Origin: Kaistia defluvii
GTDB taxonomy: Bacteria; Pseudomonadota; Alphaproteobacteria; Rhizobiales; Kaistiaceae
DNA: 64,000 bases
NCBI RefSeq assembly: GCF_040548815.1
Contig: NZ_JBEPSM010000001.1
Span: forward strand, 1,922,001 to 1,986,000
Direction of reading: 5' to 3'
Shown here one piece after another: positions 19,637-31,030 of the stretch; the first letter of the stretch is position 1, and each line of letters begins with the position of its first letter. The translations under genes were made by a program, and so were the position numbers. The notes below the pieces were generated by a model. That model was not told where the DNA came from and did not search any database. It saw only the letters and a program-made list of their open reading frames with translations.

Positions 19637-20569
19637 CTACTGCGCATAGGACATCGGAATGCTGGCCGGCGGCGTATAGGGGCCGGATGCCGGGACGGAC
19701 GGCACCTCGCCGGCACGGATCTGGTCGCCCGGATAAGGCGCCTCCGCGTCGGGCGCGCCGAGATTGTCGTCGAAGCGATAGGTGAAGGCGCGCTGCTCCA
19801 TATTGGCGGGAGCGGCGGGCGGCGGCGTCTGCAGCAAGGTCGCCATCGGGATGCCGGCATTCGGATCGAGCGGCGTCGGTCCCGGCATGTCCAGCTTCGG
19901 CCGGCAATAGCGCGACGTGCCGCTGGCGTTGTGGCGGGCGAGATCGATGTGGATGTGGTCTTCGTGCAGCCGGTTCGAGCCCGGGCCGAGCACGGTCGTG
20001 AAATAGCCGCAGGCCGAAATCAGCGCCTCGCGCAGGAAGGCCTGGCTGGCCGGATCGCCGCGCCGCCAGTCGCTCTTGACCCGGATCGTGCGGCCATCGG
20101 CCAGTCGGAAGCCGGCGACGTCGAAGGCGTTGGCGAAGGCGTGTTCGGAAAGCTTGGCGCCGTGGCGGTTGTTGCGCGACCGGCAGGCATAAGTGCCCAT
20201 GGTGAGCACTTCGGTGACCGGCATGGCGAAGCGGGCCTGCGCCGCCGGCTGCACCGACTCGCGGATCCAGCGCTCCATGGCGTTGGTCATCATGCAGCCC
20301 AGCACCACATCGCCACCGGTGACCGCGACGACGCCCCGCTCGAAGGCGTTGACCTTCAGCGGCCGTTCTATGCCGCACGTGCCTTTCCCATCCACTTCCT
20401 TCGCCGGGCGCTGGAAGTAGGAAGGGACGACCAGTTTCTGCGCGTAACAGGCTCGCTCCGTCGCATCCCGCCAGCTTTCCCTTTCTTCCCCGAGGAAGTT
20501 GAGGGCACAGCCGGAGAGCGAGACAAGAGCGAGCACCGACGCGGTACGCAACGCTACGCAACTGAACAT
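19637..20569 (-). CDS. Extensin-like, M15-peptidase-related lipoprotein
   Basis: This 310-residue protein has a lipoprotein signal (lipobox LSGC, Cys about 21), then the extensin-like C-terminal domain widespread in rhizobia. The domain has the metallopeptidase-type pattern SEHAFANAFDVAGF (about 148-161) and HEDHIHID (about 211-218), which provide His/Asp zinc ligands as in D-Ala-D-Ala carboxypeptidases of the M15/VanX type. The C-terminal 90 residues are Pro/Ala-rich. A peptidoglycan peptide is a reasonable but unproven substrate. The gene stands alone. Confidence 0.85.
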   Translation of the reverse strand: MFSCVALRTASVLALVSLSGCALNFLGEERESWRDATERACYAQKLVVPSYFQRPAKEVDGKGTCGIERPLKVNAFERGVVAVTGGDVVLGCMMTNAMERWIRESVQPAAQARFAMPVTEVLTMGTYACRSRNNRHGAKLSEHAFANAFDVAGFRLADGRTIRVKSDWRRGDPASQAFLREALISACGYFTTVLGPGSNRLHEDHIHIDLARHNASGTSRYCRPKLDMPGPTPLDPNAGIPMATLLQTPPPAAPANMEQRAFTYRFDDNLGAPDAEAPYPGDQIRAGEVPSVPASGPYTPPASIPMSYAQ

Positions 20570-20647
20570 GCGCGTAGAATGCGGCCGAAGCTCTTAAAGA
20601 ATGGTCAACCATACCCGCAACCAGGGATGGTCTTCCGGCGCGCGGCG

Positions 20648-21868
20648 CTACTCGCCCATCGTCTCGATCGAGGCAAAGCCTTCGACCGGACCCGCCGCCT
20701 CGAACGGAGTCGTCACCTCGACGAAGCTGTCGGGATAGAAACCGTTGAAATGGGTGCGCAGCGACAGCGAATAGGCGCCGATATGGCCGATCTCGATCCA
20801 GTCGCCCATGCCGATCGTCTCCGGCAGGTAGAACGGACGCGAGAGGATGTCGACGGAATCGCAGGTCGCGCCGCAGACCCGGAACGGCACGATCTTGTCG
20901 CCGTCGCCGCTGCGTTGGCGGCGGGCGGGATCGGGCAGATGGCGCGCCGGCAGCGTGATCTTGCCGGTCCAGGAATCCGACAGCGACGACCAGATGCCGT
21001 CATTGATGTAGAGCCGCCTGCCCTTCTTCAGCAGCACGCGCACCACGACCGAGAGGCAGCGCGCGACGATGACCCGGCCGGGCTCGGCCACCAGCGGCAC
21101 GTCGCCAAAGCCCCATTCCTGCGCCTCGCGCACCACGTCGGCGATCAGCGCGCCGGTTTCGGGCCGCACCACCTGCTTGCGCCGGGGATCGCTGCCATAG
21201 GCGGCCGGAAAGCCGCCGCCAATGTCGAGCGCGGCGATGTCGACGCTGGCGCGCGACCGCACCCAGGCGGCCGAGGCCAGCGCCCGCTCATAAGTGTCGG
21301 TATCCTCGACCTGGCTGCCGACATGGAAGCAGAGCCCGACCTTGAAGCCGAGCTTGCCAATCCGCTCGACCAGTTCGACCGCGTGGCCGGGGGCCGCGCC
21401 GAATTTCTTGGAAAGCTCATAGGCGGCGTGCCCGCGCGTCACCAGGCGCACGAATAGCGTGATCTCTTCCGGGTCGAGATCGAGCGCCCGCACGATGCGG
21501 ACGATCTTGGCGATCTCGTCCTCGTGGTCGAGGGCGATGACGCGGATGCCATAGGTCTCCAGCGCCAGCCGGATGTCCGACTGCGCCTTGACCGGGTGCA
21601 TGTAGAGAAGCTCGGCGTCGGGCGCCACGGCGCGCGCGGCAGCGAATTCGGCCGGCGATGCGACGTCGAAGCAATCGACCCCGGCATCCGCAAGCGTCTG
21701 CAGCACCAGCGGCTCGCCATTCGTCTTGACGGCATAGGCCATTCGGCCGGGAAAGGCAGATTTGAACGCCAGCGCATCGGCCCGAAGCACGCTCGGGCGG
21801 AAGCAGTAGAGCGGCTGATCCGGACGAAGCTTGTAGGCTGCGTCGCGGGCGGTTTCGAAGCGATCCAT
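20648..21868 (-). CDS. Fold-III PLP-dependent ornithine/diamino acid decarboxylase
   Basis: This 406-residue enzyme has the alanine-racemase-fold barrel of ornithine and diaminopimelate decarboxylases. The PLP lysine is in YAVKTN (about residue 48). Other motifs are HVGSQ (about 186), the phosphate-binding DIGGGFPAAYG, the EPGR loop, and the acid-base cysteine in CGATCDSVD near residue 340. It probably makes putrescine from ornithine, or decarboxylates a related diamino acid; substrate choice cannot be read here. The length is slightly above the usual 380. No polyamine genes adjoin. Confidence 0.85.
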   Translation of the reverse strand: MDRFETARDAAYKLRPDQPLYCFRPSVLRADALAFKSAFPGRMAYAVKTNGEPLVLQTLADAGVDCFDVASPAEFAAARAVAPDAELLYMHPVKAQSDIRLALETYGIRVIALDHEDEIAKIVRIVRALDLDPEEITLFVRLVTRGHAAYELSKKFGAAPGHAVELVERIGKLGFKVGLCFHVGSQVEDTDTYERALASAAWVRSRASVDIAALDIGGGFPAAYGSDPRRKQVVRPETGALIADVVREAQEWGFGDVPLVAEPGRVIVARCLSVVVRVLLKKGRRLYINDGIWSSLSDSWTGKITLPARHLPDPARRQRSGDGDKIVPFRVCGATCDSVDILSRPFYLPETIGMGDWIEIGHIGAYSLSLRTHFNGFYPDSFVEVTTPFEAAGPVEGFASIETMGE

Positions 21869-21942
21869 CGTTTCGCGATCCCGTATGGCCGTTGGCCGGC
21901 AGACGCTATCAGCGCCCAGCCGGTACGGGAACCCCGATGGCG

Positions 21943-23004
21943 TCAGAGGGCGGGATTCTGCTGGGCGGGCATGGCGGCCGCTTCGTCGGAAGCCTGGCGC
22001 GCCCGCAGGAAGCGCAGCGTATGGGCGGCGTCGTCCTGGCCCAGCGACTGATAGGCGCGGACCAGCGTTTCGATCGCCTCGGCCGAATGGCCATGGCGGC
22101 GGCCGCGAATCGCGGCGATCGCCGCGAACGTCTCGTCGTTGACGCCGGCGGCCTTGCAGAGCACGGCGAGCGGCATGGTGTCGGGCTTGGCGATCATCCG
22201 ACGCACCAGCTCGACCGGCAGCCCGGCGGACCCGGCGAGCAGGCCCGCGACTTCCATCATCCGGTCGCCCGAAGCGACGGTCGCAATCACCTCGGCCACC
22301 GCATTGGGAGCGGCGGCCGTCTCGTCCGAGTGGTCGTCCCCAGGCCGGGAGCGCGTGCGCGTCGGGAAGGCGATGACGACGCCGCTCTCCGAGGGCGCGG
22401 CGAACGAACGGCGAGACCGCGGCACCGGCGGCGCGGAGCGGATATCCAGCATCTGGCCGCGCTCTTCGTCGCTCTCGCGGGCGGCCGCCTGACGCTGTGC
22501 CAGCTTCTGCGTCGCCTCATGGACCAGGATGGACAAGCCATGCTGCGAGAACCGCGCGCCCGGATTCTGCGCCAGCAGGCGCAGGACGGCGCGGTCGCCC
22601 CGATCGAGCAAGGCGTCCGAAACCGCTTCCGGCACCTGGGCGCGCGTGGCGATGGCGCAGAGGCGGTCATGCGGCAGGGTGGCAGCGAGGGCGGCGAGAT
22701 CGGCCTCCTCGAAGGCGAAGGAGCGTCGCAGCACCGGTTCGGCCGCCTCGATCTCGCGCAAGGCGAGGAACCGCAGCACCTCGGCCGGCGCATTGGGCAA
22801 AGCAGCAATCCGCTCGACCAGGACGGCCCTCTCGTCGGGCCGCATGTCGTCGAACACGCCGAGAATGATTTCGGAGAACAGCGCGGCCGTCGGCGACGAC
22901 ACGGCCGCGCCGGCGCTGCCGAACAGATCGGTGATGGAGGCAAGCAGCTCGGCCCGCCGCGCCGGCGCGGTCTGGTGGGCTGCCTCCGTCCGGCGATCAT
23001 CCAT
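21943..23004 (-). CDS. DUF2336 protein
   Basis: This 353-residue predicted cytoplasmic, all-helical protein resembles the alphaproteobacterial DUF2336 family. Features are an N-terminal LTxLFxSA-like helix, repeated short helical units with VLRRSFAFEEADLAALAATLP and LARNPGARFS-type segments, and a C-terminal repeat ending LRARQASDEAAA. Residues about 190-235 form a low-complexity Arg/Ser/Pro linker. Function is unknown. It is monocistronic as far as can be seen. Confidence 0.75.
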   Translation of the reverse strand: MDDRRTEAAHQTAPARRAELLASITDLFGSAGAAVSSPTAALFSEIILGVFDDMRPDERAVLVERIAALPNAPAEVLRFLALREIEAAEPVLRRSFAFEEADLAALAATLPHDRLCAIATRAQVPEAVSDALLDRGDRAVLRLLAQNPGARFSQHGLSILVHEATQKLAQRQAAARESDEERGQMLDIRSAPPVPRSRRSFAAPSESGVVIAFPTRTRSRPGDDHSDETAAAPNAVAEVIATVASGDRMMEVAGLLAGSAGLPVELVRRMIAKPDTMPLAVLCKAAGVNDETFAAIAAIRGRRHGHSAEAIETLVRAYQSLGQDDAAHTLRFLRARQASDEAAAMPAQQNPAL

Positions 23005-23359
23005 GCTGGTTTTCCGGCCCTGTTTTCATGCCGGGACGGTCGCAGCGAAACCATAAGAAACGATTGAGAGGCGCGGTTTCCGGAACGTTACCGGGGAGGC
23101 CGGCATCCCTGCGTCGCCTCTCCCTCCCCGCCGCCGAGAGCGGAATCCCGTTGACGATTGAGGCAAGATTGCAGCGGAACAAAGCCACTGCCTGCACGTT
23201 TTTCCACCGAGGGATTTGGGAGATTATTCCACGGCTTAGCCCATTCATGGCAGGATTGCGCCGACTTAGCGGCGAAACCGGCAAGTTGGGGCCTTGCTCG
23301 AAGGGACGATCGAGTTAATACTTAAGCTCGAAGTTGGGCGTGTAAGAGAGACCCGGGAG
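23005..23359. other. Intergenic region upstream of a 29-residue peptide gene
   Basis: This 355-base stretch has no convincing protein gene. Its right end is AT-richer and holds a candidate rightward promoter: TTGCTC (23294-23299), 17 bases, AATACT (23317-23322), about 38 bases before the small ATG at 23360. The remainder shows nothing recognisable. Confidence 0.4.
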
Positions 23360-23449
23360 ATGTCCATGAGCCTCGCAAAACCGTTCCATCTGCTCGCCGT
23401 GAGCGCCGCTTTTCTGTTCGTCGCGGCCATCGTCTTGGGAGCGATCTGA
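23360..23449 (+). CDS. 29-residue single-pass membrane peptide
   Basis: The ATG at 23360 opens a 29-codon frame with a charged start (MSMSLAKPFH) followed by a helix of about 19 hydrophobic residues (LLAVSAAFLFVAAIVLGAI) and TGA. GGGAG lies directly before the first ATG and about 8 bases before an in-frame second ATG at 23366, which is the better-spaced start (27 residues). The shape, one transmembrane helix with almost no tails, is that of regulatory small membrane proteins. There is no obvious partner: DUF2336 lies divergently and AzlCD convergently. Function unknown. Confidence 0.55.
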   Translation: MSMSLAKPFHLLAVSAAFLFVAAIVLGAI

Positions 23450-23549
23450 GTCCTCCCGCGACATTGTATTCTTGACAGCGTACTTGACCGAAAGTTGCCG
23501 AGCCATTGCTTGGCGGGTTGAGTTGTACTGTCAAATGGCCAGCAAGTTT

Positions 23550-23666
23550 CTCACCCAACCCTCTCCCGCAAGCGGGCGAAGGCTTTTCGAATTTTGGGAC
23601 GTCAACGCTGAGACCGGGCTCGAACCGCCCCTCTATCGCTTGCGGGAAAGGGTTGGGGTGAGGGTC
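23550..23666. repeat. REP family A inverted pair
   Basis: The left unit CTCACCCAACC plus hairpin CTCTCCCGC-AA-GCGGGCGA runs to 23585. The right unit, CTCTATCGC-TT-GCGGGAAAGG plus GTTGGGGTGAGGGTC, is 23630-23666. The tails point outward, as in the copy inside the oxoprolinase. It lies between the peptide gene and the azlD stop. Confidence 0.85.
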
Positions 23667-23691
23667 TGCCTGCGATCAGGCTCACCCCATC

Positions 23692-24012
23692 CTACAGCCC
23701 GAACGCCCAGCGGCTTCCCGCCACCACCGCCATGCCCGCAAACGCCGCCAGAATGTCGCTGCGCCGCCAGAAGTAGACGGCGGCCGTTGCCGCGAAAGCC
23801 GCATATTCGGCCGGGCCGCCATGCATGGCGATCGGGCCGAGGATGGAGCCCATGATGGCCAGCGGCAAGGCGCGCAGCCAGGCCTCCACCCGCGGCGTCA
23901 CAACCACGAAACGCATTAGGAAGAAGCCGGCGATGCGCGTCAGATAGGCGGAGACCGCCATCGCCGTGACGATGAGCGCAAAGCCGGCTGTGGTGTTCGG
24001 ATCGAGCGACAA
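23692..24012 (-). CDS. azlD: AzlD, small subunit of branched-chain amino acid exporter
   Basis: AzlD pairs with AzlC to export branched-chain or other amino acids. The 106-residue protein has three to four hydrophobic helices and the family stretch YLTRIAGFFL...RVEAWLRALPLAIMGSI. The only sensible start is a TTG at 24012, supported by GGAGGG eight bases upstream inside the end of azlC; the azlC stop is 1 base away. This start makes the pair translationally coupled. Confidence 0.9.
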   Translation of the reverse strand: MSLDPNTTAGFALIVTAMAVSAYLTRIAGFFLMRFVVVTPRVEAWLRALPLAIMGSILGPIAMHGGPAEYAAFAATAAVYFWRRSDILAAFAGMAVVAGSRWAFGL

Positions 24013-24013
24013 G

Positions 24014-24739
24014 CTATTCGCCCTCCAGCTTTGGCCCGACCGCGGCGTTCGCTGCCGAACGGGGCGCGAAGGCCGCTGCCAGGCTGCCCGCGAGGCCGCC
24101 GGCCAGCACGTGCCAGGAACCGCCGACGAAGCGGTCGCAGACGATCGCTACCAGCCCGCCCACGACAAATGGCAACACGTCGCCCCTGCCCTTCCAGAAG
24201 CCGCAGGCAAGCGACAGGAAAAAGGCCGGCAGGAAGAAATCGAGCCCGAGACGACGCGTATCGCCCAGAAGCTGGCCGAAGCCGGTGCCGGCTATGGTGC
24301 CCGCGACCCAGCCGACCATGCAGCCAAGCCCAAGGCCGGCGAATACGGCGACGTCGCGACGCCCCGCATCGCGCTCCTGCATCGCGGTCGCCCAATTGGC
24401 ATCCACCATCAGGAACATCGACGGATAGGCGATCCAGGGCGAAAGTCCGCGCATCCAGGGCTGCATCGCCGCCCCGAACAGGACATAGCGGGAATTCATG
24501 GCAATAACCGCCACGACCACGGCGACCAGCAGGTCAGGCGCGCCCCAGGCATGCAGCGCCAGAAGCTGCGCGGTGCCGGCATAGACGAAGACGCTCATCG
24601 AGGCCGCGCCCAGGATCGAGATGCCGACCTGGCCGGCCAGCACGCCGAACACGACGCCGAAGGCGACCATGCCGGGGAACAGCGCAAGGCCTTCGAGGAA
24701 GCCGCGGCGAAAGCCGGTGGCGGTAAATGTGGCCGACAT
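24014..24739 (-). CDS. azlC: AzlC, large subunit of branched-chain amino acid exporter
   Basis: AzlC is a multi-pass inner membrane protein (241 residues, about seven helices). Family features are FRRGFLEGLALFPGMVAFGVVFGVLA near the N-terminus, SVFVYAGTAQLLAL, and NSRYVLFGAAMQPWMRGLSPW. I start at the ATG at 24739; the frame can be extended to a TTG at 24775 but the family N-terminus argues against it. With azlD it forms a two-gene exporter lying downstream of the methionine operon but after a terminator-like hairpin. Confidence 0.92.
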   Translation of the reverse strand: MSATFTATGFRRGFLEGLALFPGMVAFGVVFGVLAGQVGISILGAASMSVFVYAGTAQLLALHAWGAPDLLVAVVVAVIAMNSRYVLFGAAMQPWMRGLSPWIAYPSMFLMVDANWATAMQERDAGRRDVAVFAGLGLGCMVGWVAGTIAGTGFGQLLGDTRRLGLDFFLPAFFLSLACGFWKGRGDVLPFVVGGLVAIVCDRFVGGSWHVLAGGLAGSLAAAFAPRSAANAAVGPKLEGE

Positions 24740-24830
24740 GGGATTGCTTCTGAGACGGAAAGCCGGGGAGGACAAAGGCTGTCCCTAGCGGATTCAGGGG
24801 CCCGGTGCCAGACCCGTTCGCGGGCAAGAG

Positions 24831-24865
24831 GCCTGCATGCCGTCCTTCGTCGACGGCATGCAGGC
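24831..24865 (-). terminator. Hairpin terminator after metH2
   Basis: Perfect 14-base arms GCCTGCATGCCGTC and GACGGCATGCAGGC flank a 7-base loop, 6 bases beyond the metH2 stop. Only a short pyrimidine run follows, so termination may be partial. Confidence 0.65.
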
Positions 24866-24871
24866 TAAGAC

Positions 24872-27543
<2,672 letters not shown>

Positions 27544-27547
<4 letters not shown>

Positions 27548-28605
27548 GAGGCGAGTTCAAACGGTTCGAGGCCGGAAAGGCGCAATTTGGGAGAGACGGT
27601 GGGCAGGACGCGCGGTGCGAGTCCCTTGACCGCTTCGGCGATCGCGTGGATGTGGTCCGGCGTCGTGCCGCAGCAGCCGCCGACGACGTTGACCAGGCCG
27701 GATTGCGCGAATTCGCCGACCAGCACGGCCATGGCGGCCGGGCTCTCGTCATATTCGCCGAATTCGTTCGGCAGGCCGGCATTCGGATAGGCGCAGACCA
27801 GCGTATCGGCGACGCGCGAAATCTCGTCGATATGGGCGCGCATCTCGCGGGCGCCGAGCGCGCAATTGAGGCCGATCGAAAACGGCCGCGCATGGCGCAG
27901 CGAATACCAGAAGGCGGTCGGCGTCTGGCCCGAAAGCGTGCGGCCGGAAAGATCGGTGATTGTGCCGGAAATCATCACCGGCAGCTCGATCCCCTTCTCG
28001 TCGAACACATCCTCGACGGCGGCGACTGCCGCCTTGGCGTTCAGCGTGTCGAAAATGGTCTCGATCAGGATGATGTCCGCCCCGCCATCGACCAGCCCGC
28101 GCGTCGCGTCGGCATAGGCATTGCGCAGATCGTCGAAGGTGACCGCGCGAAAGCCGGGATTGTTGACGTCGGGCGAGATCGAGGCGGTGCGATTGGTCGG
28201 CCCGATGGCGCCGGCGACGAAGCGCGGCCGCCCCGTCGCGGCCGCGACCGCATCGGCCGCCCGCTTGGCAACGCGGGCGCCTTCGAGGTTCAGTTCGTAG
28301 GCCAGTTCCTCCATGCCGTAATCGGCCTGGGCGATCGTGGTCGACGAGAAGGTGTTGGTCTCGACGATGTCTGCGCCGGCCTCGAAATACTGGCGGTGAA
28401 TGCCTTCGATGGCGTCCGGCTGCGTCAGGATGAGCAGGTCGTTATTGCCCTTCAGGTCGCGATGCCAGTCCTTGAAGCGCTCGCCGCGGAAATCCGCTTC
28501 CGAGAACTTCAGCTGCTGGATCATCGTGCCCATGGCGCCATCGAGCACGAGAATGCGCTCGGAAGCGGCGCGCTTCAGGTCGGCAGTGGACGTCGAACTA
28601 CTCAT
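27544..28605 (-). CDS. metH1: MetH1: homocysteine-binding zinc domain of methionine synthase
   Basis: This 353-residue protein is the free-standing homocysteine S-methyltransferase domain of MetH. Zinc ligands are Cys248 (GLNCALG) and Cys311-Cys312 (GGCCGTTP); [10 protein letters not shown] at 21-30 is the family N-terminus. It activates homocysteine thiolate for methylation by MetH2. The ATG at 28605 lies 8 bases inside the end of the overlapping DUF559 frame, so ribosomes finishing that frame terminate right at this start. Splitting of MetH at this joint is known in some alphaproteobacteria. Confidence 0.95.
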
Positions 28606-29023
28606 GATCTTCTCTCCGCGTTCGCTGCGTTGCCCCCTCTCCCTCTGGGAGAGGGTTGGGGTGAGGGCCTTGCTCGGCCTCCCTTGCCGCGCGAACGATT
28701 TCCGTCAGCACGCCTTCGGTATTCATCAGAACGTCCGCGTTCCAGAAACGCAAAACGCGATATCCTAAACCCTGTAGATACGCAGTTCGGCGCGTATCAT
28801 AACCTGCTTGCTCTTCCGCATGCTGCCCTCCATCGAGTTCGACGATGAGCATGGCTTCGACACACGCAAAATCCGCTACGAATGTGCCGATAGGAGCCTG
28901 TCGGCGAAACTTCAGTCCTTCCAGGCGACGATCTCGAACATGGAGCCAGAGCTTCTTCTCTGCATCGCTTTGATCTCGTCGTAGTTTCTTCGCTGTACTG
29001 GTCTTGAGCCGCAAGGCCCTCAC
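28598..29023 (-). CDS. DUF559 (Vsr/PD-(D/E)XK-like) endonuclease-domain protein bounded by REP units
   Basis: This 141-residue protein has a DUF559 core: [43 protein letters not shown] (likely catalytic E/D) and [12 protein letters not shown]. Biochemical activity is unknown; a nuclease role is inferred from the fold. The likely start is GTG at 29023, which lies inside a REP tail and overlaps the metF TGA (GTGA). The last 18 or so residues ([11 protein letters not shown]...) are encoded by a second, oppositely oriented REP, and the TAG at 28600-28598 lies just past the metH1 ATG. The gene thus fills the metF-metH1 gap as a mobile-looking cassette. Confidence 0.85.
   Translation of the reverse strand: MRALRLKTSTAKKLRRDQSDAEKKLWLHVRDRRLEGLKFRRQAPIGTFVADFACVEAMLIVELDGGQHAEEQAGYDTRRTAYLQGLGYRVLRFWNADVLMNTEGVLTEIVRAAREAEQGPHPNPLPEGEGATQRTRREDHE
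28633..28673. repeat. REP family A unit, downstream border of DUF559 gene
   Basis: Hairpin CCCTCTCCC-TCT-GGGAGAGGG followed by tail TTGGGGTGAGGGCCTTGC. The tail points into the DUF559 gene. It is translated as [11 protein letters not shown] in the DUF559 frame. Confidence 0.9.
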
Positions 29024-29048
29024 CCAACCCTCTCCCGGGGGGAGAGGG
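29011..29048. repeat. REP family A unit, upstream border of DUF559 gene and end of metF
   Basis: Tail GCAAGGCCCTCACCCAACC followed by hairpin CTCTCCC-GGG-GGGAGAG. This is the mirror image of the unit at 28633-28673. It encodes the last residues of MetF (LSPRERVG) in one frame and the start of the DUF559 protein in another. Confidence 0.9.
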
Positions 29049-29970
29049 CTTCGAGCGCCCCTACTCGATCCGCCGCCACCGGCCGCATGCCGAGCAGGTG
29101 GCAGATCGCGTAGACGAGGTCGGCGCGGTTCATTGTGTAGAAATGGAACTCGTTGACGCCGCGGTCGACCAGGTCGAACACCTGCTCGGCGCAGACTGCC
29201 GCCGCCACAAGTTGGCGCGTCGAGGCGTCGTCCTCCAGGCCTTCGAAGCGGGCCGCGAACCAGGACGGAATGCTGGCGCCGGCCTTCTCCGCGAACTTCG
29301 CCGTCTGGGTGAAATTGATCACCGGCACGATGCCCGGCACGATCGGAATGGTGATGCCCGCCGCCGCCGCGCGGTCGAGGAAAGCGGCGTAGAGATCGTT
29401 GTCGAAAAAGAACTGCGTGATGGCGCGCGTCGCGCCGGCGTCGACCTTGCGCTTCAGATTGTCCAGTTCCGTCTGCCAGTCGCGGCTTTCGGGATGGCGT
29501 TCGGCATAGGCGGAAACCGAGATCTCGATCTCCGGATGGCGGCGGCGGATGGCCGTCACAAGGTCGGACGCCTGGGCGTAGCCCTCGGTATGCGGCTGGT
29601 AGACGGTGCCGATGCCGGCAACCGGATCGCCGCGCAGCGCCACGATGTGGCGCACGCCCGTCTCTGCATAACCGTCGACGACGGCGTCGATCTCGGCCTT
29701 GCTGGCACCGACGCAGGTCAGATGCGCCGCCGGCTTCAGCGCCGTTTCCTTGAGGATGCGCGACACGGTGGCATGCGTCCGCTCGCGCGTCGAACCGCCG
29801 GCGCCATAGGTCACCGAGACGAAGGATGGCGAAAGTGGCGCCAGCCGCTCGATCGAGCTCCACAGCGTCTCTTCCATCGCTTCCGTCTTGGGTGGGAAGA
29901 ACTCGAAGGAGACCTTCAGCCCCGATGCGCCGACACCATTGCGGCTCGCCCGATCGATCGTCTCACGCAT
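29020..29970 (-). CDS. metF: MetF, methylenetetrahydrofolate reductase
   Basis: MetF reduces 5,10-methylene-THF to 5-methyl-THF with FAD, supplying the methyl donor for MetH. The 316-residue protein has SFEFFPPKTE near residues 21-30, FVSVTYGAGGSTRERT near 50-65, HIVALRGDP, AITQFFFDND and FHFYTMNR. The ATG at 29970 overlaps the sahR stop (TGATG). The final residues after GALEA are encoded by a REP unit, so the native C-terminus has been replaced or extended by a few residues. Confidence 0.96.
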   Translation of the reverse strand: MRETIDRASRNGVGASGLKVSFEFFPPKTEAMEETLWSSIERLAPLSPSFVSVTYGAGGSTRERTHATVSRILKETALKPAAHLTCVGASKAEIDAVVDGYAETGVRHIVALRGDPVAGIGTVYQPHTEGYAQASDLVTAIRRRHPEIEISVSAYAERHPESRDWQTELDNLKRKVDAGATRAITQFFFDNDLYAAFLDRAAAAGITIPIVPGIVPVINFTQTAKFAEKAGASIPSWFAARFEGLEDDASTRQLVAAAVCAEQVFDLVDRGVNEFHFYTMNRADLVYAICHLLGMRPVAADRVGALEALSPRERVG

Positions 29971-30974
29971 CACGCCGTCTCCAACCCCTTCGAAGCTCCG
30001 GCAACGACAAAGCGCGGATCGCGCGCCAGCCAGAGCGTTACTGTCAACTGTTCCGCCGCGGACTTGGCCGCGAGATCGGTCGCCTCTTCGAGCACGAGGC
30101 CCGCCTGCTCGATCCAGCCGCGCATCACCTCATGCGAGAAGCCGAGCCGGCGATGCGCATGGCGCTCGCGCAGGAATTCCAGCCCGTGCGGGGCAAAGTC
30201 GACGACCAGCAGCCGGCCGTTCGGGCGCAGCACGCGCGCAGCTTCCGCCAGCGCCACGGCTGGATCATCGAGATAATGCAGCACCTGGTGGATCGCCACG
30301 AGATCGAAACTGTCGCGTGGCATCGGCAGCTTCATGATGTCGCCGTGGCGGATCTGCGCGTGACTGACGCCGGCCTTGTCGAGATTGGCGCGGGCGACCG
30401 AGAGCATCGCCGTCGAGGAATCGATGCCGACGCCCTTGTGATAGAGCGGCGCCAAGAGTTCCAGCATCCGTCCCGTACCGGTGCCGATATCGAGGAAGCT
30501 GTCGATCGGCCGGGTGCCGAGGATCGAGCGCATCGCCGCCTCGACGGCGGTATCCGGCACATGCAGCGAACGGATGGTGTCCCAGTCGGCGGCATTCTCG
30601 GTGAAATAGCGGGCGGCATTCTGCGCGTGCTCGCGCTTGACGCCGGCGAGCCATTCGCGGTCGCGCGCCAGCGCGGTGTCGGCGGGATCGGCGAGCCCGA
30701 CCAGATCCTGGACCAGCCGCCGTTCGGCGCTTGATTCGGAAATGCGGTAATAGACCCAGGCGCCTTCTGGATTGCGCTCGATCAGACCGGCCTCGGTCAG
30801 GAGCTTCAGATGGCGCGAGATGCGCGGCTGCGACTGGCCGAGAATGGCGGTCAGATCCTTGACGGAAAGCTCACCGGCCGACAGCAGCGCCAGGATGCGA
30901 TAGCGCGTCGCCTCACCCGCCGCCTTCAGCGCCGTGATGATCGCGTCTGTCGAGAGAGCCGCCTGGCCCGCCAT
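29970..30974 (-). CDS. sahR: SahR-type ArsR regulator fused to a SAM-methyltransferase-like sensor domain
   Basis: SahR is a repressor of S-adenosylmethionine-cycle genes (metF, metH, ahcY, metK) that is released by S-adenosylhomocysteine. The 334-residue protein has an N-terminal ArsR winged helix (about 10-90; LGQSQPRISRHLKLLTEAGLI is the recognition region) and a C-terminal class I methyltransferase fold with LDIGTGTG at 161-168. In SahR this domain is described as binding SAH rather than methylating. It is first in the operon ahead of metF and the metH genes. An AT-rich palindrome upstream is the likely self-operator. Confidence 0.9.
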   Translation of the reverse strand: MAGQAALSTDAIITALKAAGEATRYRILALLSAGELSVKDLTAILGQSQPRISRHLKLLTEAGLIERNPEGAWVYYRISESSAERRLVQDLVGLADPADTALARDREWLAGVKREHAQNAARYFTENAADWDTIRSLHVPDTAVEAAMRSILGTRPIDSFLDIGTGTGRMLELLAPLYHKGVGIDSSTAMLSVARANLDKAGVSHAQIRHGDIMKLPMPRDSFDLVAIHQVLHYLDDPAVALAEAARVLRPNGRLLVVDFAPHGLEFLRERHAHRRLGFSHEVMRGWIEQAGLVLEEATDLAAKSAAEQLTVTLWLARDPRFVVAGASKGLETA

Positions 30975-31030
30975 GTGCTTCGCTCCGCTCGTCCGAACTC
31001 ACGGCGGAAGGCCGCCACCGGACGGCAGAA

